This document shows, piece by piece, positions 27,202 to 36,026 of a stretch of 64,000 nucleotides of DNA (position 1 is its first letter; every line of letters begins with the position of its first letter). Source of the DNA: Plantactinospora soyae. GTDB lineage: Bacteria > Actinomycetota > Actinomycetes > Mycobacteriales > Micromonosporaceae. The stretch is from NCBI RefSeq assembly GCF_014874095.1, contig NZ_JADBEB010000001.1, positions 9,052,001-9,116,000 of the forward strand, in the 5' to 3' direction. The position numbers and the translations under genes are program-made. A model generated the notes under the pieces. The model did no database searches. It saw only the letters and a list, made by a program, of their open reading frames with translations, and was not told where the DNA came from.

Positions 27202-27234
27202 GGGTCCCTCTCTCCGTTCACGACCCGGCTGGGC

Positions 27235-27681
27235 TCACCGGCGCTCCTCCAACTGCTTGCACGAGACGCACAGCGTGGCGGATGGGAACGCGGCGAGCCG
27301 CTCCACCGGGATCGGATTGCCGCACCGCTCGCACCAGCCGTAGCTGCCCTCGTCAAGCCGCTCCAGGGCCCGCTCCACCTGAGTGATGCGTTCCAGGATG
27401 CTGTTGGCGAGGGTGATCTCCTGCTCCCGCTCGAACGTCTTGGTGCCGGTGTCGGCCTGGTCGTCCCCGGCCGAGTCGGTCAACCGGTCGCGCTGCAGCT
27501 CGGTGATCTCGCTCAACGTCTGATCGTACTCGCCGCGCAGTTCGTCGCGGCGGGCCGCCAGGGCGGCCCGGATCTTCTCGGTCTCCGCGGCGCTGCGGGC
27601 GGTCCTCGGCGCGGCCTTCGGTGCGGCCTTCGATGCCGACTTACGGCCGGCGGCGGTCCTGGTCTCGGCTGGCTTAGCCAT
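27235..27681 (-). CDS. DksA/TraR-type C4 zinc-finger protein
   Basis: 148 residues. A Lys/Ala-rich N terminus is followed by a coiled-coil region (about 33-110, with the LTDSAGDDQADTGTKTFEREQE core). A C4 zinc finger follows with C117, C120, C138 and C141 (GWCERCGNPIP and LCVSCKQ). DksA-family proteins bind RNA polymerase through the secondary channel; in actinobacteria this group is often next to lspA and its role is not settled. The ATG has tagggagc upstream. Its TGA is in the same frame as the lspA coding sequence 12 codons later. Confidence 0.9.
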   Translation of the reverse strand: MAKPAETRTAAGRKSASKAAPKAAPRTARSAAETEKIRAALAARRDELRGEYDQTLSEITELQRDRLTDSAGDDQADTGTKTFEREQEITLANSILERITQVERALERLDEGSYGWCERCGNPIPVERLAAFPSATLCVSCKQLEERR

Positions 27682-28115
27682 CGTCGCTCCCTAGGCCGCG
27701 GACTCCGCGGCGATCGGCCGTGCCTGGACAGGATGCTCCGGTGCCCCGGCGGCGGATCGAGTGATCCTGTTCGGTCCGGTCGCTCCGGCGGGTGCGACCG
27801 GCGGGGTGGCGTCGACAGCGGACGGCGCCGTCGCCGGGCCGCTGGGTCGCCGGGTGTCGCCGTCGCGGGACGCCGACCGGTGGTCGGGCCTGCGGGGCCC
27901 TGAGCGACAAACCCGACCTTCCGGGTGTCTCACCCCCGACCTTCGCCCGCTCGCCCACGGCTTTGCCCCCAATTGCAAAACGGGCGCGGCGGGACGCCGC
28001 GCACTCCGGAGGTTGGCAAGAATACGGAACGTACAGACGTCCGACAACATGCCGCACCGATGTGACGCATTTCAGCCCGTAATAAACCACAAACCGGGCA
28101 AAAGGAACGGTAGCA
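27682..28115. other. 434-bp gap between the DksA/TraR gene and the antiporter
   Basis: No gene is supported. It presumably carries the promoter for the DksA/TraR-lspA-rluD operon (minus strand). The part near 28020-28115 is relatively AT-rich. No clear consensus promoter, riboswitch or tRNA was recognised. Confidence 0.5.
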
Positions 28116-29636
28116 TTATTTGTCGCGATCGTCGCCGGACTCCCCAAACCAGCGCGCCAGCCGCCCGCGCCGGCTGACCGCCCGCAGCCGACGCTCGACG
28201 TCGTCCCGAACCCGCGCGGTCGCCACGATCAACACGCTGTCCCCGACCTTCAACCGGGTGTCCGGCGCCGGCACGAACCCGACGCCGTCCCGGGAGACCA
28301 ACGTCACCGAGGCGCCGACCGGCAACCGCAGTTCGTCGAGGTGTACGCCGACCAGCCGGGAACCGGGCGGAATCTCCAACTGCAACAGGTCCGCCTGCAT
28401 CCGCTCCAGCGGAGCCGTCTCCACCCGCAGTTCCGTCAACTCCGCCGGGGCGGTGATCCCCAGCCGGCGGGCCACCGGACCGAGGGTGCCGGCCTGCACC
28501 AACGTGAAGATCACCACCAGTACGAAGACCGTGTCGAAGAGTTGCTCGGCGCCCGGCAGGTTCTCCGAGAGCGGGATCGTGGCCAGCACGATCGGCACGG
28601 CCCCGCGCAGCCCCGCCCAGGACAGGAACGCCTGTTGCCGGGCCGGGACCCGGAACCCGAGAGCGCAGAACACCACCGACAGCGGCCGGGCCAGGAAGAG
28701 CAGCGCCAGCCCGGCGACCACCGCCGGCAACAGGGCGTCCACCAGTCGACCCGGCACGCTGAGCAGGCCGAGCAGCACGAACAGGCCGATCTGGGCGAGC
28801 CAGGCCAACCCGTCGGCGAACCCGAGAATCGCCTGCCGGTGCGGCAACCGGGAGTTGCCCAGCACCACCCCGGCCACGTAGACGGCGATGAATCCGGACG
28901 CGTGCAGCACGGTGGCGGCGCCGTACGCGAGCACGGTGAGCCCGACCGCGGCGATCGGATAGAGCCCGGACGACGGCAGGGCGGCCCGGCGCAACGTCCA
29001 GCGCCCGAGCATTCCCACACCGAAGCCGAGCACCGTGCCGAGGCTCAGTTCGTAACCGAGCACCAGTACCTCGTACCACCAGGGGTGCGCGCCGAGCCCG
29101 GAGGTGGAGAGGAGGACGACCAGCAGCACCGCCGGGGCGTCGTTCATCCCGGACTCGGCCTCCAGCGTCGCCACCAGCCGGGGTGGCAGCCGGAGCCAGC
29201 GCAGGGTGGCGAAGACCGCCGCCGCGTCGGTGGAGGAGAGCACCGCGCCGTAGAGCAGGGCGAGCCGCCAGTCCAGCCCGAGCAGGAAGTGGACCACCAC
29301 GCCGACCACCGCGATGCTGACCACCACACCGACCGTGGCCAGCGTGGCGGCGATCCCGAGTACCGGCCGCACGGCGGTCCACCGCGAGGTCAGTCCCCCC
29401 TCGGCGATGATCACGATCAGCGCGCAGAAGCCGAGGGCGCGGGTCAGTTCGGCATCGTCGAACCGGATCCCTAACCCGGATTCACCGATGGCCACCCCGA
29501 GCGCGAGATAGACCAGCAGGCTGGGTAGTCCGAGCCGGGTCGACAGCCGGACGGCCCCGACGGCGACGAGCAGCACCGCGGCGCCGATCAGCAGCGCCAT
29601 ATCGAGCCGGTCGGTCACGGCAACCGCGCTCGGCAC
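28116..29636 (-). CDS. CPA-type K+(Na+)/H+ antiporter with TrkA-C domain
   Basis: 506 residues. About 12 membrane segments from residue ~14 to ~390 form a Na+/H+ exchanger domain. The ion-site motifs STDAAAVFATL (about 147-157) and ESGMNDAPAVLL (about 171-182) are visible. The C-terminal ~100 residues contain a TrkA-C-like regulatory domain (IPPGSRLVGVHLDELRLPVGASVTLVSRDG at about 412-441, then LKVGDSVLIVAT). This architecture matches NhaP2/CvrA-type potassium/proton antiporters that export K+ under stress. The start at GTG 29636 is uncertain; GTG 29618 and ATG 29600 also give complete first membrane segments. Confidence 0.88.
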   Translation of the reverse strand: MPSAVAVTDRLDMALLIGAAVLLVAVGAVRLSTRLGLPSLLVYLALGVAIGESGLGIRFDDAELTRALGFCALIVIIAEGGLTSRWTAVRPVLGIAATLATVGVVVSIAVVGVVVHFLLGLDWRLALLYGAVLSSTDAAAVFATLRWLRLPPRLVATLEAESGMNDAPAVLLVVLLSTSGLGAHPWWYEVLVLGYELSLGTVLGFGVGMLGRWTLRRAALPSSGLYPIAAVGLTVLAYGAATVLHASGFIAVYVAGVVLGNSRLPHRQAILGFADGLAWLAQIGLFVLLGLLSVPGRLVDALLPAVVAGLALLFLARPLSVVFCALGFRVPARQQAFLSWAGLRGAVPIVLATIPLSENLPGAEQLFDTVFVLVVIFTLVQAGTLGPVARRLGITAPAELTELRVETAPLERMQADLLQLEIPPGSRLVGVHLDELRLPVGASVTLVSRDGVGFVPAPDTRLKVGDSVLIVATARVRDDVERRLRAVSRRGRLARWFGESGDDRDK

Positions 29637-29676
29637 AGACCCGGGCCAGGGTCGGCGGATCGCCGGCCCCCAGCAG

Positions 29677-29982
29677 TCACTGCGCGGATCCGTCCCGCAG
29701 CTGGCGCAACCGCGCGTCGATCGCCGAGGTGAGGCCGTCGACCTGGAAGAGCTTGTCGCGGCTCGCCGCGCCGGTGCGGAGGCTGACCGCAGCCGGACGC
29801 AGCCCGAGCGTCTCGGCGAGCGCCCGCCGGGCGGCCTCGGTGGCCCGACCGTCGACCGCCGGCTGATGCACCGCGATCACCAACGCCGGGCCGTACGGGC
29901 CGTCGAACCGGCCGCCCACCCGAGCCCTGGACGAGCCGGGCTTGACCCGGACCGCAACGGTGACCGTCTCGGATCCGGCCAT
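29677..29982 (-). CDS. DUF167 (YggU-like) protein
   Basis: 101 residues, the size of the DUF167 family, whose function is not established. Family features visible are TVAVRVKPGSSRARVGGRF at about 8-26, then GPALVIAVHQPAVDGRATEAARRALAE (positions about 31-57), and a helix-strand ending GAASRDKLFQVDG (about 71-83). The ATG at 29982 is chosen because it directly starts the first beta strand; the longer open frame upstream overlaps the neighbouring membrane gene. It follows that gene on the same strand with a 41-base gap. Confidence 0.85.
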   Translation of the reverse strand: MAGSETVTVAVRVKPGSSRARVGGRFDGPYGPALVIAVHQPAVDGRATEAARRALAETLGLRPAAVSLRTGAASRDKLFQVDGLTSAIDARLRQLRDGSAQ

Positions 29983-30023
29983 CGACCGGACCCGCCCACC
30001 GCCGTCCGACACCCCTGCCGCCG

Positions 30024-30818
30024 TCAGCCGCGACGGGCGTCGGCGAGCAGGAAGCTGTCCGGCTCGCAGCGCCCACACGGGCTGAATCCCAGCTCCACCG
30101 CCTCGCCCACCGGCACCGGCTCGCTCTCCCGGCTGTGCAGATGCGGGCAGTCGGCCAGGTGGTAGCGGGGTCGTCCGTCGACCACGTACACGTCGTCGAC
30201 CAGCCCGGCCACCAGCGCCGCGTCGGCCTCGGAGACCACCTGTGCCGCCGGCTCGTCCGCCGGAACGGCGTCGTCGCCGGGCTCGCCCCGGCTCACCGGC
30301 CCGGAACCGGGCATCTCCGACGCGTTGGCCGGTTGCCGCCAGCCGGCGTCGTCGATGTCCGCGTCCGCGTCGGCCGGTTGCCGCCAGCCGGCGTCGTCGA
30401 TGTCCGGGTCCATGCCGGACCGGTTGGCCTGGCCGGGTACCGCAACGTCGCGCGGATCGGTCAGCACCGGGCCCGCCACGTCGAACGGATCCGCCCCGCC
30501 GTCCCGACCAGCCCCGGCCAGCCGGGGATCGGTCGGTGCCATCCGGGTGCTGGTCGGTGGCCGGCGGCGGCTCGGTGCCGGCTCGCCCTCGCCGCCGTCG
30601 TCCAGCTCCACCCCGTCGTCGACGAACCGCTCGTCGTCGGCGGCGAAGCCGGTCCCGCCCCGGGCGCCGGCGGCCTGCCGGGCACCCACCACCAGCGCGA
30701 CGGCGGCCAGCAGGCTGACCGCGATCGAGCCGATCAGCAGCCCGCTAGACCCACTCGCCAGACCGAGCACGAGCAGCATGACGGCGACGAGGATGAGCAG
30801 CAGACTGCCGACTATCAC
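30024..30818 (-). CDS. Membrane protein with C-terminal Cys/His metal-site-like domain
   Basis: 264 residues. Two membrane segments (about 3-21 and 26-46) are followed by a long acidic, disordered linker (about 55-200) that holds two copies of DIDDAGWRQPA. The C-terminal ~60 residues have the pattern YVVDGRPRYHLADCPHLHSRESEPVPVGEAVELGFSPCGRCEPD (positions about 208-253). That is an Ada-like or zinc-ribbon-like Cys/His set (YHLADCPHL ... SPCGRCEP). The function is unknown. GTG 30818 has gggggtga upstream. It precedes DUF167 on the same strand and follows wag31 by 53 bases, so it may belong to the division-cluster transcript. Confidence 0.7.
   Translation of the reverse strand: MIVGSLLLILVAVMLLVLGLASGSSGLLIGSIAVSLLAAVALVVGARQAAGARGGTGFAADDERFVDDGVELDDGGEGEPAPSRRRPPTSTRMAPTDPRLAGAGRDGGADPFDVAGPVLTDPRDVAVPGQANRSGMDPDIDDAGWRQPADADADIDDAGWRQPANASEMPGSGPVSRGEPGDDAVPADEPAAQVVSEADAALVAGLVDDVYVVDGRPRYHLADCPHLHSRESEPVPVGEAVELGFSPCGRCEPDSFLLADARRG
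30327..30406 (-). repeat. 35-bp repeat inside the membrane-protein gene
   Basis: A 35-bp sequence beginning ggccggttgccgccagccgg recurs at 30327-30361 and 30372-30406 with a 45-bp offset. It encodes the repeated DIDDAGWRQPA unit. Confidence 0.9.
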
Positions 30819-30871
30819 GGCTCACCCCCGACGCATCGTTTCCAGTTGTCGTTCCGTGTCGACCCGGTGGA

Positions 30872-31678
30872 TCAGCGGCCGGTCTCGAGCGCACCGGACC
30901 GGCTTCCCCCGCCGTACGAGTTCGCCAGGCCCGCGGTCGCCAGCCCGGGGGTGCTGCCGCTGGACCGATTGCCGTCGGTCCGCGTCATCTCCACCTCCAG
31001 GCCCTGACCACGCCCGTCGAGATCCCGCAACTGGCTCTCCAGGTATGCCTTGAGCCGGGTCCGGTACTCGCGCTCGAACTGCTTGAGCTCCTCGATGTGC
31101 TTCTGCAGCGCGGTCCGCTTGGCGTCCAGGCCGCCCATCGCCTCCTGGTGCCGCTGGCGGGCGTCCCGCTCCAGCGCGTCGGCCTTGGCCCGCGCCTCGC
31201 GGGTGACCTCTTCGGCCTTGGTCCGCGCGTCGGAGAGCAGCTTGTCGGCCTCACGCCGGGCGTCGGAGACGTGGTCGTCAGCCGTACGCTGCGCCATCAT
31301 CAGCACCCGGAGAGCCTGCTGCTCGCCGTCGCCGCCCACCGCCGGACCCCCCTGGGCCCGTACCTGCTCCAGCTCGGCCTGCATCGCGCGGGCGGCCTGC
31401 TCGGCCTGAGCCTTGTCCCGCTGCACCCGGTCGAGCTGGGCCTTCACATCGCCCAGCTCGGCGGCCAGGCGCGGATCGGCGCTCGGGCCGGCTGGCGCGC
31501 CGCCACGACCGCCGCGCTCCACCTGGGCGCGCAGCTCGTTGTTCTCTTCAATCAGACGGGCGAGCTCGCGCTCGACCTCGTCCAGAAACGCGTCGACTTC
31601 CTCCTCGTCATACCCCCGCTTGCCGATCGGCGGCTTCTTGAAGGCGACGTTGTGGACGTCGGCCGGGGTCAGCGGCAT
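30872..31678 (-). CDS. wag31: Wag31/DivIVA polar growth protein
   Basis: 268 residues. The N-terminal DivIVA membrane-binding domain begins [20 protein letters not shown]. The [22 protein letters not shown] segment (about 21-42) follows. A Gly/Pro-rich linker leads to a long coiled coil (about 70-235, [21 protein letters not shown] and so on). The protein ends in a Ser/Gly tail. Wag31 marks curved membranes and cell poles and recruits wall synthesis. Here it is downstream of sepF-yggT, the standard actinobacterial order. gaggag lies 6 bases before the ATG. Confidence 0.95.
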   Translation of the reverse strand: MPLTPADVHNVAFKKPPIGKRGYDEEEVDAFLDEVERELARLIEENNELRAQVERGGRGGAPAGPSADPRLAAELGDVKAQLDRVQRDKAQAEQAARAMQAELEQVRAQGGPAVGGDGEQQALRVLMMAQRTADDHVSDARREADKLLSDARTKAEEVTREARAKADALERDARQRHQEAMGGLDAKRTALQKHIEELKQFEREYRTRLKAYLESQLRDLDGRGQGLEVEMTRTDGNRSSGSTPGLATAGLANSYGGGSRSGALETGR

Positions 31679-31730
31679 CGAAACTCCTCGGGTCAGTTGC
31701 GGCCGCGTGGCACGCCGGTCACCAGGTTGT

Positions 31731-32033
31731 TCAACTGACGATCAACGGCCTTAACACGAACTCCATCAGCACGAACAGGATAACCAGGAGCACAAGGGAG
31801 GCCAGGTCGATGCTCACGGTACCAATTCGCAATGGAGGGATCACACGCCTCAACGCCTTGAGAGGGGGATCAGTGACGCTCCACACCGACTCCATTCCGG
31901 CGGCCGCCCCTCGGCTGGGCTGCCAGCGGCGGCCGTACTGAAGGACGGCACTTAGGACAAAACGGCCCAAAAGCACCAGAAGGAAGACGTAGAGGATCAG
32001 GTAGAGGACCTGAAACAGGATGGACAGAAACAC
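31731..32033 (-). CDS. YggT-family membrane protein (YlmG)
   Basis: 100 residues, two hydrophobic segments (about 5-25 and 75-97) flanking a loop with [34 protein letters not shown] (positions about 46-79). This is the standard YggT (CCB3/YlmG) signature. The function is not settled; it lies in the division cluster of most actinobacteria and may help distribute or modify division proteins. GTG 32033 is the start, with gaggga upstream. Confidence 0.92.
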   Translation of the reverse strand: MFLSILFQVLYLILYVFLLVLLGRFVLSAVLQYGRRWQPSRGAAAGMESVWSVTDPPLKALRRVIPPLRIGTVSIDLASLVLLVILFVLMEFVLRPLIVS

Positions 32034-32057
32034 GGCAGGCGAGATCCCTCGTTCGGG

Positions 32058-32759
32058 CTAACTCAGGCTGAAAAACCCACCCTCAGCGATCTTGGCCTTG
32101 TCCTCAGCGGTGACCTGGACGTTGGCCGGTGAGAGTAGGAACACCCGATTGGTCACGCGCTCGATCGTACCGCGCAGCCCGAACGCCAAACCGGCGGCGA
32201 AATCCACCAATCGGCGGGCATCGGCCTCATCCATCTCGGTGAGGTTGATGATCACAGGTACACCATCGCGGAAGTGCTCCCCGATAGTGCGGCCCTCGCG
32301 GTAGGTGGTCACGTGCAGCGTGGTGATCTGGTAGCGCTGTTCTGGCTCCGCCGGCACCGCGCGCTCACGCAGCTGCGGCTGCGGTGCCAACGCGAGATTG
32401 TCCCGGGTCTGGTACGTCAACGCGCCCGACGGCTCCGCGTTGCCCGGCCGGCTGATCGACCGCACGCTCGACCGCTCCGTGCGCTCGTTCCGCTCCGGCC
32501 GATCGCCGTCCGACCGGTCGTGGTCGGTCGTCCGGGCGGCCGACCGTTCCGAGAGCCGGGTCCGTTCGCCGGCCCGGGACCGGGGCGGCGGCGGATCGTC
32601 CTGCTCCTCGTCCTCGTCAGCGAACTCGTCGGCGTACCGGCGCTGCCGGTAACGCGACTCGCGGTAGCCACTCTTCTCGTAGCCACCGTCGTCGTAGGCT
32701 CGCTCGTCGTCCTCCTCGACCAGTCCGAGCCAGACCCCCGCCTTGCGCAGTGCACCCAT
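32058..32759 (-). CDS. sepF: SepF, FtsZ membrane anchor
   Basis: 233 residues. The N-terminal membrane-targeting helix [19 protein letters not shown] is typical of actinobacterial SepF. An Arg/Asp/Ser-rich linker (about 20-125) follows, and then the DUF552/SepF core. The core contains [51 protein letters not shown] (positions about 147-197) and ends [15 protein letters not shown]. SepF binds the FtsZ C-terminal peptide, which is present in the FtsZ of this window. ATG 32759 has ggagggg upstream. Confidence 0.95.
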   Translation of the reverse strand: MGALRKAGVWLGLVEEDDERAYDDGGYEKSGYRESRYRQRRYADEFADEDEEQDDPPPPRSRAGERTRLSERSAARTTDHDRSDGDRPERNERTERSSVRSISRPGNAEPSGALTYQTRDNLALAPQPQLRERAVPAEPEQRYQITTLHVTTYREGRTIGEHFRDGVPVIINLTEMDEADARRLVDFAAGLAFGLRGTIERVTNRVFLLSPANVQVTAEDKAKIAEGGFFSLS

Positions 32760-32951
32760 CCCGCGCCCCTCCGTCCGCCGTGCGACACACACCCCCCGTG
32801 CCGTGCCACTGTCACGCGCGTGAACACTGCCAGTGCCCACCGGCCTGAGACTTCAACCCCTGGCACGACCGCAAGCGGTCTCACCCCGACCCCCGCCAGC
32901 GGGGATGTCGTCTCAAACAACACTGATGTAGTTTGGTGTCCGGTTGTCAGG

Positions 32952-33698
32952 CTACCGCAGCGTGCTACGCATTCCGAGCAACGCGCTACCGATCCGCACA
33001 TGTGTCGCGCCGTGGGCGATCGCCGGCTCCAGGTCACCGCTCATCCCGGCCGAGACGACCACCGCACCCGGATACCCGGCCCGCAGCCCGGCCGCGATCT
33101 CGGCCAGCCCGGCGAACGCCCGCTCCGGATCCCAGTCCAGCGGCGCCACCGCCATCACTCCGGCCAGCCGTAACGTCTCCCGCCCGGCGATCTCGGCGGC
33201 CACCGCGTCGATCTCCCGGTCCGGATCGTCCCCGCCCCGCAGCGCGCCGCCCCGGTCGACGGCACCGTCCAGGTTGACCTGGACCAACACCTCCAGCGGC
33301 CGGTCACGGTGCCGCTGCGCCGCGTCGGCGAGGGCGCCGGCCAGCCGTACGCTGTCGACCGAGTGGACCAGGTCGGCGTACCGCACCACCGAACGGGCCT
33401 TGTTGCGCTGCAACTGCCCGACGAAGTGCCACCGTACCCGGGCACCGGCCGACGCCACCTCGGCCGCCTTGGGCGCGGCGTCCTGGTCGCGGTTCTCCCC
33501 CACGTCCAGCACACCCAGCTCGGCCAGCAGGCGAACGTCGCTGGCCGGATACGTCTTGGTCACCGCGACCATGGTGACCTCGGCCGGATCCCGGTCGGCA
33601 GCGGCGCAGGCCGCGTCGATCCGGGACCGCACCCGGGCCAGGTTGACCGCGAGCTGCGCCCGGCGCTCGTCCAGCGCCGGGGAAGGGGCTTGGCTCAT
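32952..33698 (-). CDS. YggS-family PLP-binding protein (YlmE)
   Basis: 248 residues. The PLP lysine is in VTMVAVTKTYPASDV (about 41-55), followed by ELGVLDVGENRDQDA, WHFVGQLQRNKAR and the phosphate-binding SAGMSGDLEPAIAHGATHVRIGSALLG end (positions about 214-240). YggS/YlmE/PLPBP proteins take part in PLP homeostasis. It lies directly after ftsZ (9 bases), where many actinobacteria have ylmD/pgeF first. Confidence 0.95.
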   Translation of the reverse strand: MSQAPSPALDERRAQLAVNLARVRSRIDAACAAADRDPAEVTMVAVTKTYPASDVRLLAELGVLDVGENRDQDAAPKAAEVASAGARVRWHFVGQLQRNKARSVVRYADLVHSVDSVRLAGALADAAQRHRDRPLEVLVQVNLDGAVDRGGALRGGDDPDREIDAVAAEIAGRETLRLAGVMAVAPLDWDPERAFAGLAEIAAGLRAGYPGAVVVSAGMSGDLEPAIAHGATHVRIGSALLGMRSTLR

Positions 33699-33707
33699 CT
33701 GCGGAGT

Positions 33708-34820
33708 TCAGGAACCGTTCTTGAGAAAGTCGGGCACGTCCACGTCGTCGAAGAGCACCCGACGCGGCGCCTGGCTCGGTGCCGACACCGGAGGTGGCGA
33801 AACCGGGACCGTGCTGTGCGGCGTCGTCGGCGTGCTCGCCTTGCGGGGCGGATCGGCCGGCTTGTACGCCGGAGTTCCGCCGTCGAAGCCGGCCGCGATC
33901 ACAGTCACCCGGACCTCGTCGCCGAGCGCGTCGTCGATCACCGCACCGAAGATGATGTTCGCGTCCGGGTGGGCGGCGTCGGTGACCAGTTGTGCCGCGT
34001 CGTTGATCTCGAACAGGCCAAGGTCGGAGCCGCCGGCGATGGAGAGCAGCACTCCCCGGGCACCGTCCATGCTCTGCTCCAGCAGCGGGCTGGAGATGGC
34101 CGCCTCGGCCGCCTCCACCGCCCGGTTGTCCCCTCGGGCACTGCCGATGCCCATCAGCGCGCTGCCGGCGCCGCTCATCACGCTCTTCACGTCCGCGAAG
34201 TCCAGGTTGATCAGACCCGGCGTGGTGATCAGGTCGGTGATCCCCTGCACACCGGAGAGCAGCACCTGGTCGGCCTGCCGGAACGCGTCCATCATGCTGA
34301 TGCCACGGTCGCCGAGGGCGAGCAGCCGGTCGTTCGGGATCACGATCAGGGTGTCGCACTGGTTGCGCAGCTCGTCGATGCCGGCCTCGGCCTGGACCTG
34401 GCGACGCTTCCCCTCGAAGGAGAACGGCCGGGTCACCACGCCGATGGTCAGCGCGCCGAGCTTGCGGGCGATGTTCGCCACCACCGGAGCGCCACCGGTA
34501 CCCGTACCGCCGCCCTCACCGCAGGTGACGAAGACCATGTCGGCGCCCTTGAGCACCTCCTCGATCTCGTCGCGGTGGTCCTCGGCGGCGTTCTTGCCCA
34601 CGTCGGGGTTGGCGCCGGCGCCCAGCCCCCGGGTCAGCTCCCGACCCACGTCGAGCTTGACGTCGGCGTCACTCATCAACAGCGCCTGCGCATCGGTGTT
34701 GATCGCGATGAACTCGACGCCCTTGAGTCCGACCTCGATCATCCGGTTCACGGCGTTGACTCCACCGCCGCCGATGCCGACGACCTTGATGACCGCCAGG
34801 TAGTTGTGCGGAGGTGTCAT
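33708..34820 (-). CDS. ftsZ: Cell division protein FtsZ
   Basis: 370 residues. The tubulin-type GTP-binding site has [13 protein letters not shown] (about 12-24), AINTDAQAL (about 39-47) and the signature [12 protein letters not shown] (about 101-112). The T7 loop, with [11 protein letters not shown] around residue 205, follows. The C-terminal linker is short (about 315-355) and ends in the conserved [12 protein letters not shown] peptide, the SepF-binding tail. It polymerises into the Z ring. ATG 34820 is preceded by aaggaaagga. A possible promoter with TTGACA is ~130 bases upstream. Confidence 0.98.
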   Translation of the reverse strand: MTPPHNYLAVIKVVGIGGGGVNAVNRMIEVGLKGVEFIAINTDAQALLMSDADVKLDVGRELTRGLGAGANPDVGKNAAEDHRDEIEEVLKGADMVFVTCGEGGGTGTGGAPVVANIARKLGALTIGVVTRPFSFEGKRRQVQAEAGIDELRNQCDTLIVIPNDRLLALGDRGISMMDAFRQADQVLLSGVQGITDLITTPGLINLDFADVKSVMSGAGSALMGIGSARGDNRAVEAAEAAISSPLLEQSMDGARGVLLSIAGGSDLGLFEINDAAQLVTDAAHPDANIIFGAVIDDALGDEVRVTVIAAGFDGGTPAYKPADPPRKASTPTTPHSTVPVSPPPVSAPSQAPRRVLFDDVDVPDFLKNGS

Positions 34821-34925
34821 CGGGGTCCTTTCCTTCGATCTCGGCGGAGTGCCCACCCGCCCGGCGATCCGGCCGGGTCAAGGCCGACAACCATTCGGTA
34901 CGAGGAGGCGAAGGGTAACCCTCAC

Positions 34926-34954
34926 CCTCTACTAGAGGCTTACAGTTATGTCAA
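34926..34954 (-). promoter_or_regulatory. Possible ftsZ promoter with a palindrome
   Basis: On the minus strand TTGACA (34954-34949) is followed 17 bases later by TAGAGG (34931-34926). The latter is part of a palindrome cctct-act-agagg (34926-34938). This is the only AT-rich patch between ftsQ and ftsZ. The -10 match is imperfect. Confidence 0.45.
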
Positions 34955-35078
34955 CTATTTGATCCTCTCGGGGCAACGTATGCGGACGCGAGGCAGGAGC
35001 CAAGGACCCGCCCGGCGTGTCGGCGCGCCCACCGACAAACGTCTCGGGCGACCACCCCGGCCGAAGCGCCGAAACGGA

Positions 35079-36026
35079 TCAGCGGATGGTCACCACGTCC
35101 GGGGTCCGGACATCGATGGTGTTGCCCTTCCTGGCCAGCAACGACGTCGCCACCTGAGACTTCGTGTCGCTGCGCGAGGCGTCACCCCAGAGCACCGTAC
35201 GGCCGCCGCGCAGCTTCACGGTGATCCTGGCCGGTCCCTCCACCACCACCTCGGTGAGCCGTTCTCGCAGCTCCGGGCTCAACGCGGCGAGCACCGTCAG
35301 CGCCCCTGTCGTCGCCAGGTCGTCGGGACCGGGCGTACCGAGCCGGGCCAGCGGCAGCCCCGCCGGATGGTCGGAGCGGGTCTGGAACACCACTCCGGAA
35401 CCGTCGATCACCACGAACCGGCGGTTCTGCGGCACCACCGCCACCGGGGTCCGCTCGACGAGTTCGACCAGGATGGTCCGGGGCCACTGTCGGGAAACCG
35501 TCACCCGGGCCACCGGGGGCAGCTCGGCCACCCGGTCCTCCACGGCGGCCAGGTCGATCCGGGCCAGCGGAACGCCGTCCGACAGCCGGGCCGCCTCGCG
35601 TACCTGCTCCGGGGTGACCAGGGCCGCACCGACGATCCGGAGCGTACGGAAGCCGAGCGCCGAGGTGCCGTACACGATCCCGGTGCCGACCAGGGCGACC
35701 ACCAGCGCCCCGGCGAGCACCGTCCACGGCATCGCGGCGCGCATCCGCCGCTGCCGGGCCCGGGCCGTGAACCGGCGCACCGACGGCGGTACCGCGTCGC
35801 TGCCCGCCCGGACCAGCCGCCAGCCCCGACCGGCGGTCCGTCCCGCGCCGGGCCGGGCCGCGCCGGACCGGGGAGTCGCACCGGAACCGCCCCGGGGGGA
35901 CCGCCCGGTCCCCCGCCCGCCGGAGCCTCGCCCGCCGGATGAGCCCCGCCCGGCTGGGGCCGGACCACCGGACCGGCCGCCCGGCGTCGGTCCGCCGGCC
36001 CGGCCGCGAGGCGAGCCGGGGCTCAT
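35079..36026 (-). CDS. ftsQ: Cell division protein FtsQ
   Basis: 315 residues. A ~98-residue Gly/Arg/Pro-rich cytoplasmic tail precedes one membrane segment (about 100-120). The POTRA domain (about 126-196, LRIVGAALVTPEQVREAARLSDGVPLARIDLAAVEDRVAELPPVARVTVSRQWP) and the FtsQ beta domain follow. FtsQ links the early ring with FtsL/FtsI. Its ATG overlaps the murC stop (ATGA). The N-terminal tail is far longer than in E. coli but similar tails are common in actinobacteria. Confidence 0.93.
   Translation of the reverse strand: MSPGSPRGRAGGPTPGGRSGGPAPAGRGSSGGRGSGGRGTGRSPRGGSGATPRSGAARPGAGRTAGRGWRLVRAGSDAVPPSVRRFTARARQRRMRAAMPWTVLAGALVVALVGTGIVYGTSALGFRTLRIVGAALVTPEQVREAARLSDGVPLARIDLAAVEDRVAELPPVARVTVSRQWPRTILVELVERTPVAVVPQNRRFVVIDGSGVVFQTRSDHPAGLPLARLGTPGPDDLATTGALTVLAALSPELRERLTEVVVEGPARITVKLRGGRTVLWGDASRSDTKSQVATSLLARKGNTIDVRTPDVVTIR

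Noticed and set aside
33309-35942. 877-aa open frame antisense to yggS, ftsZ and ftsQ
   Set aside because: Spans several real genes on the other strand; a GC-driven shadow frame.
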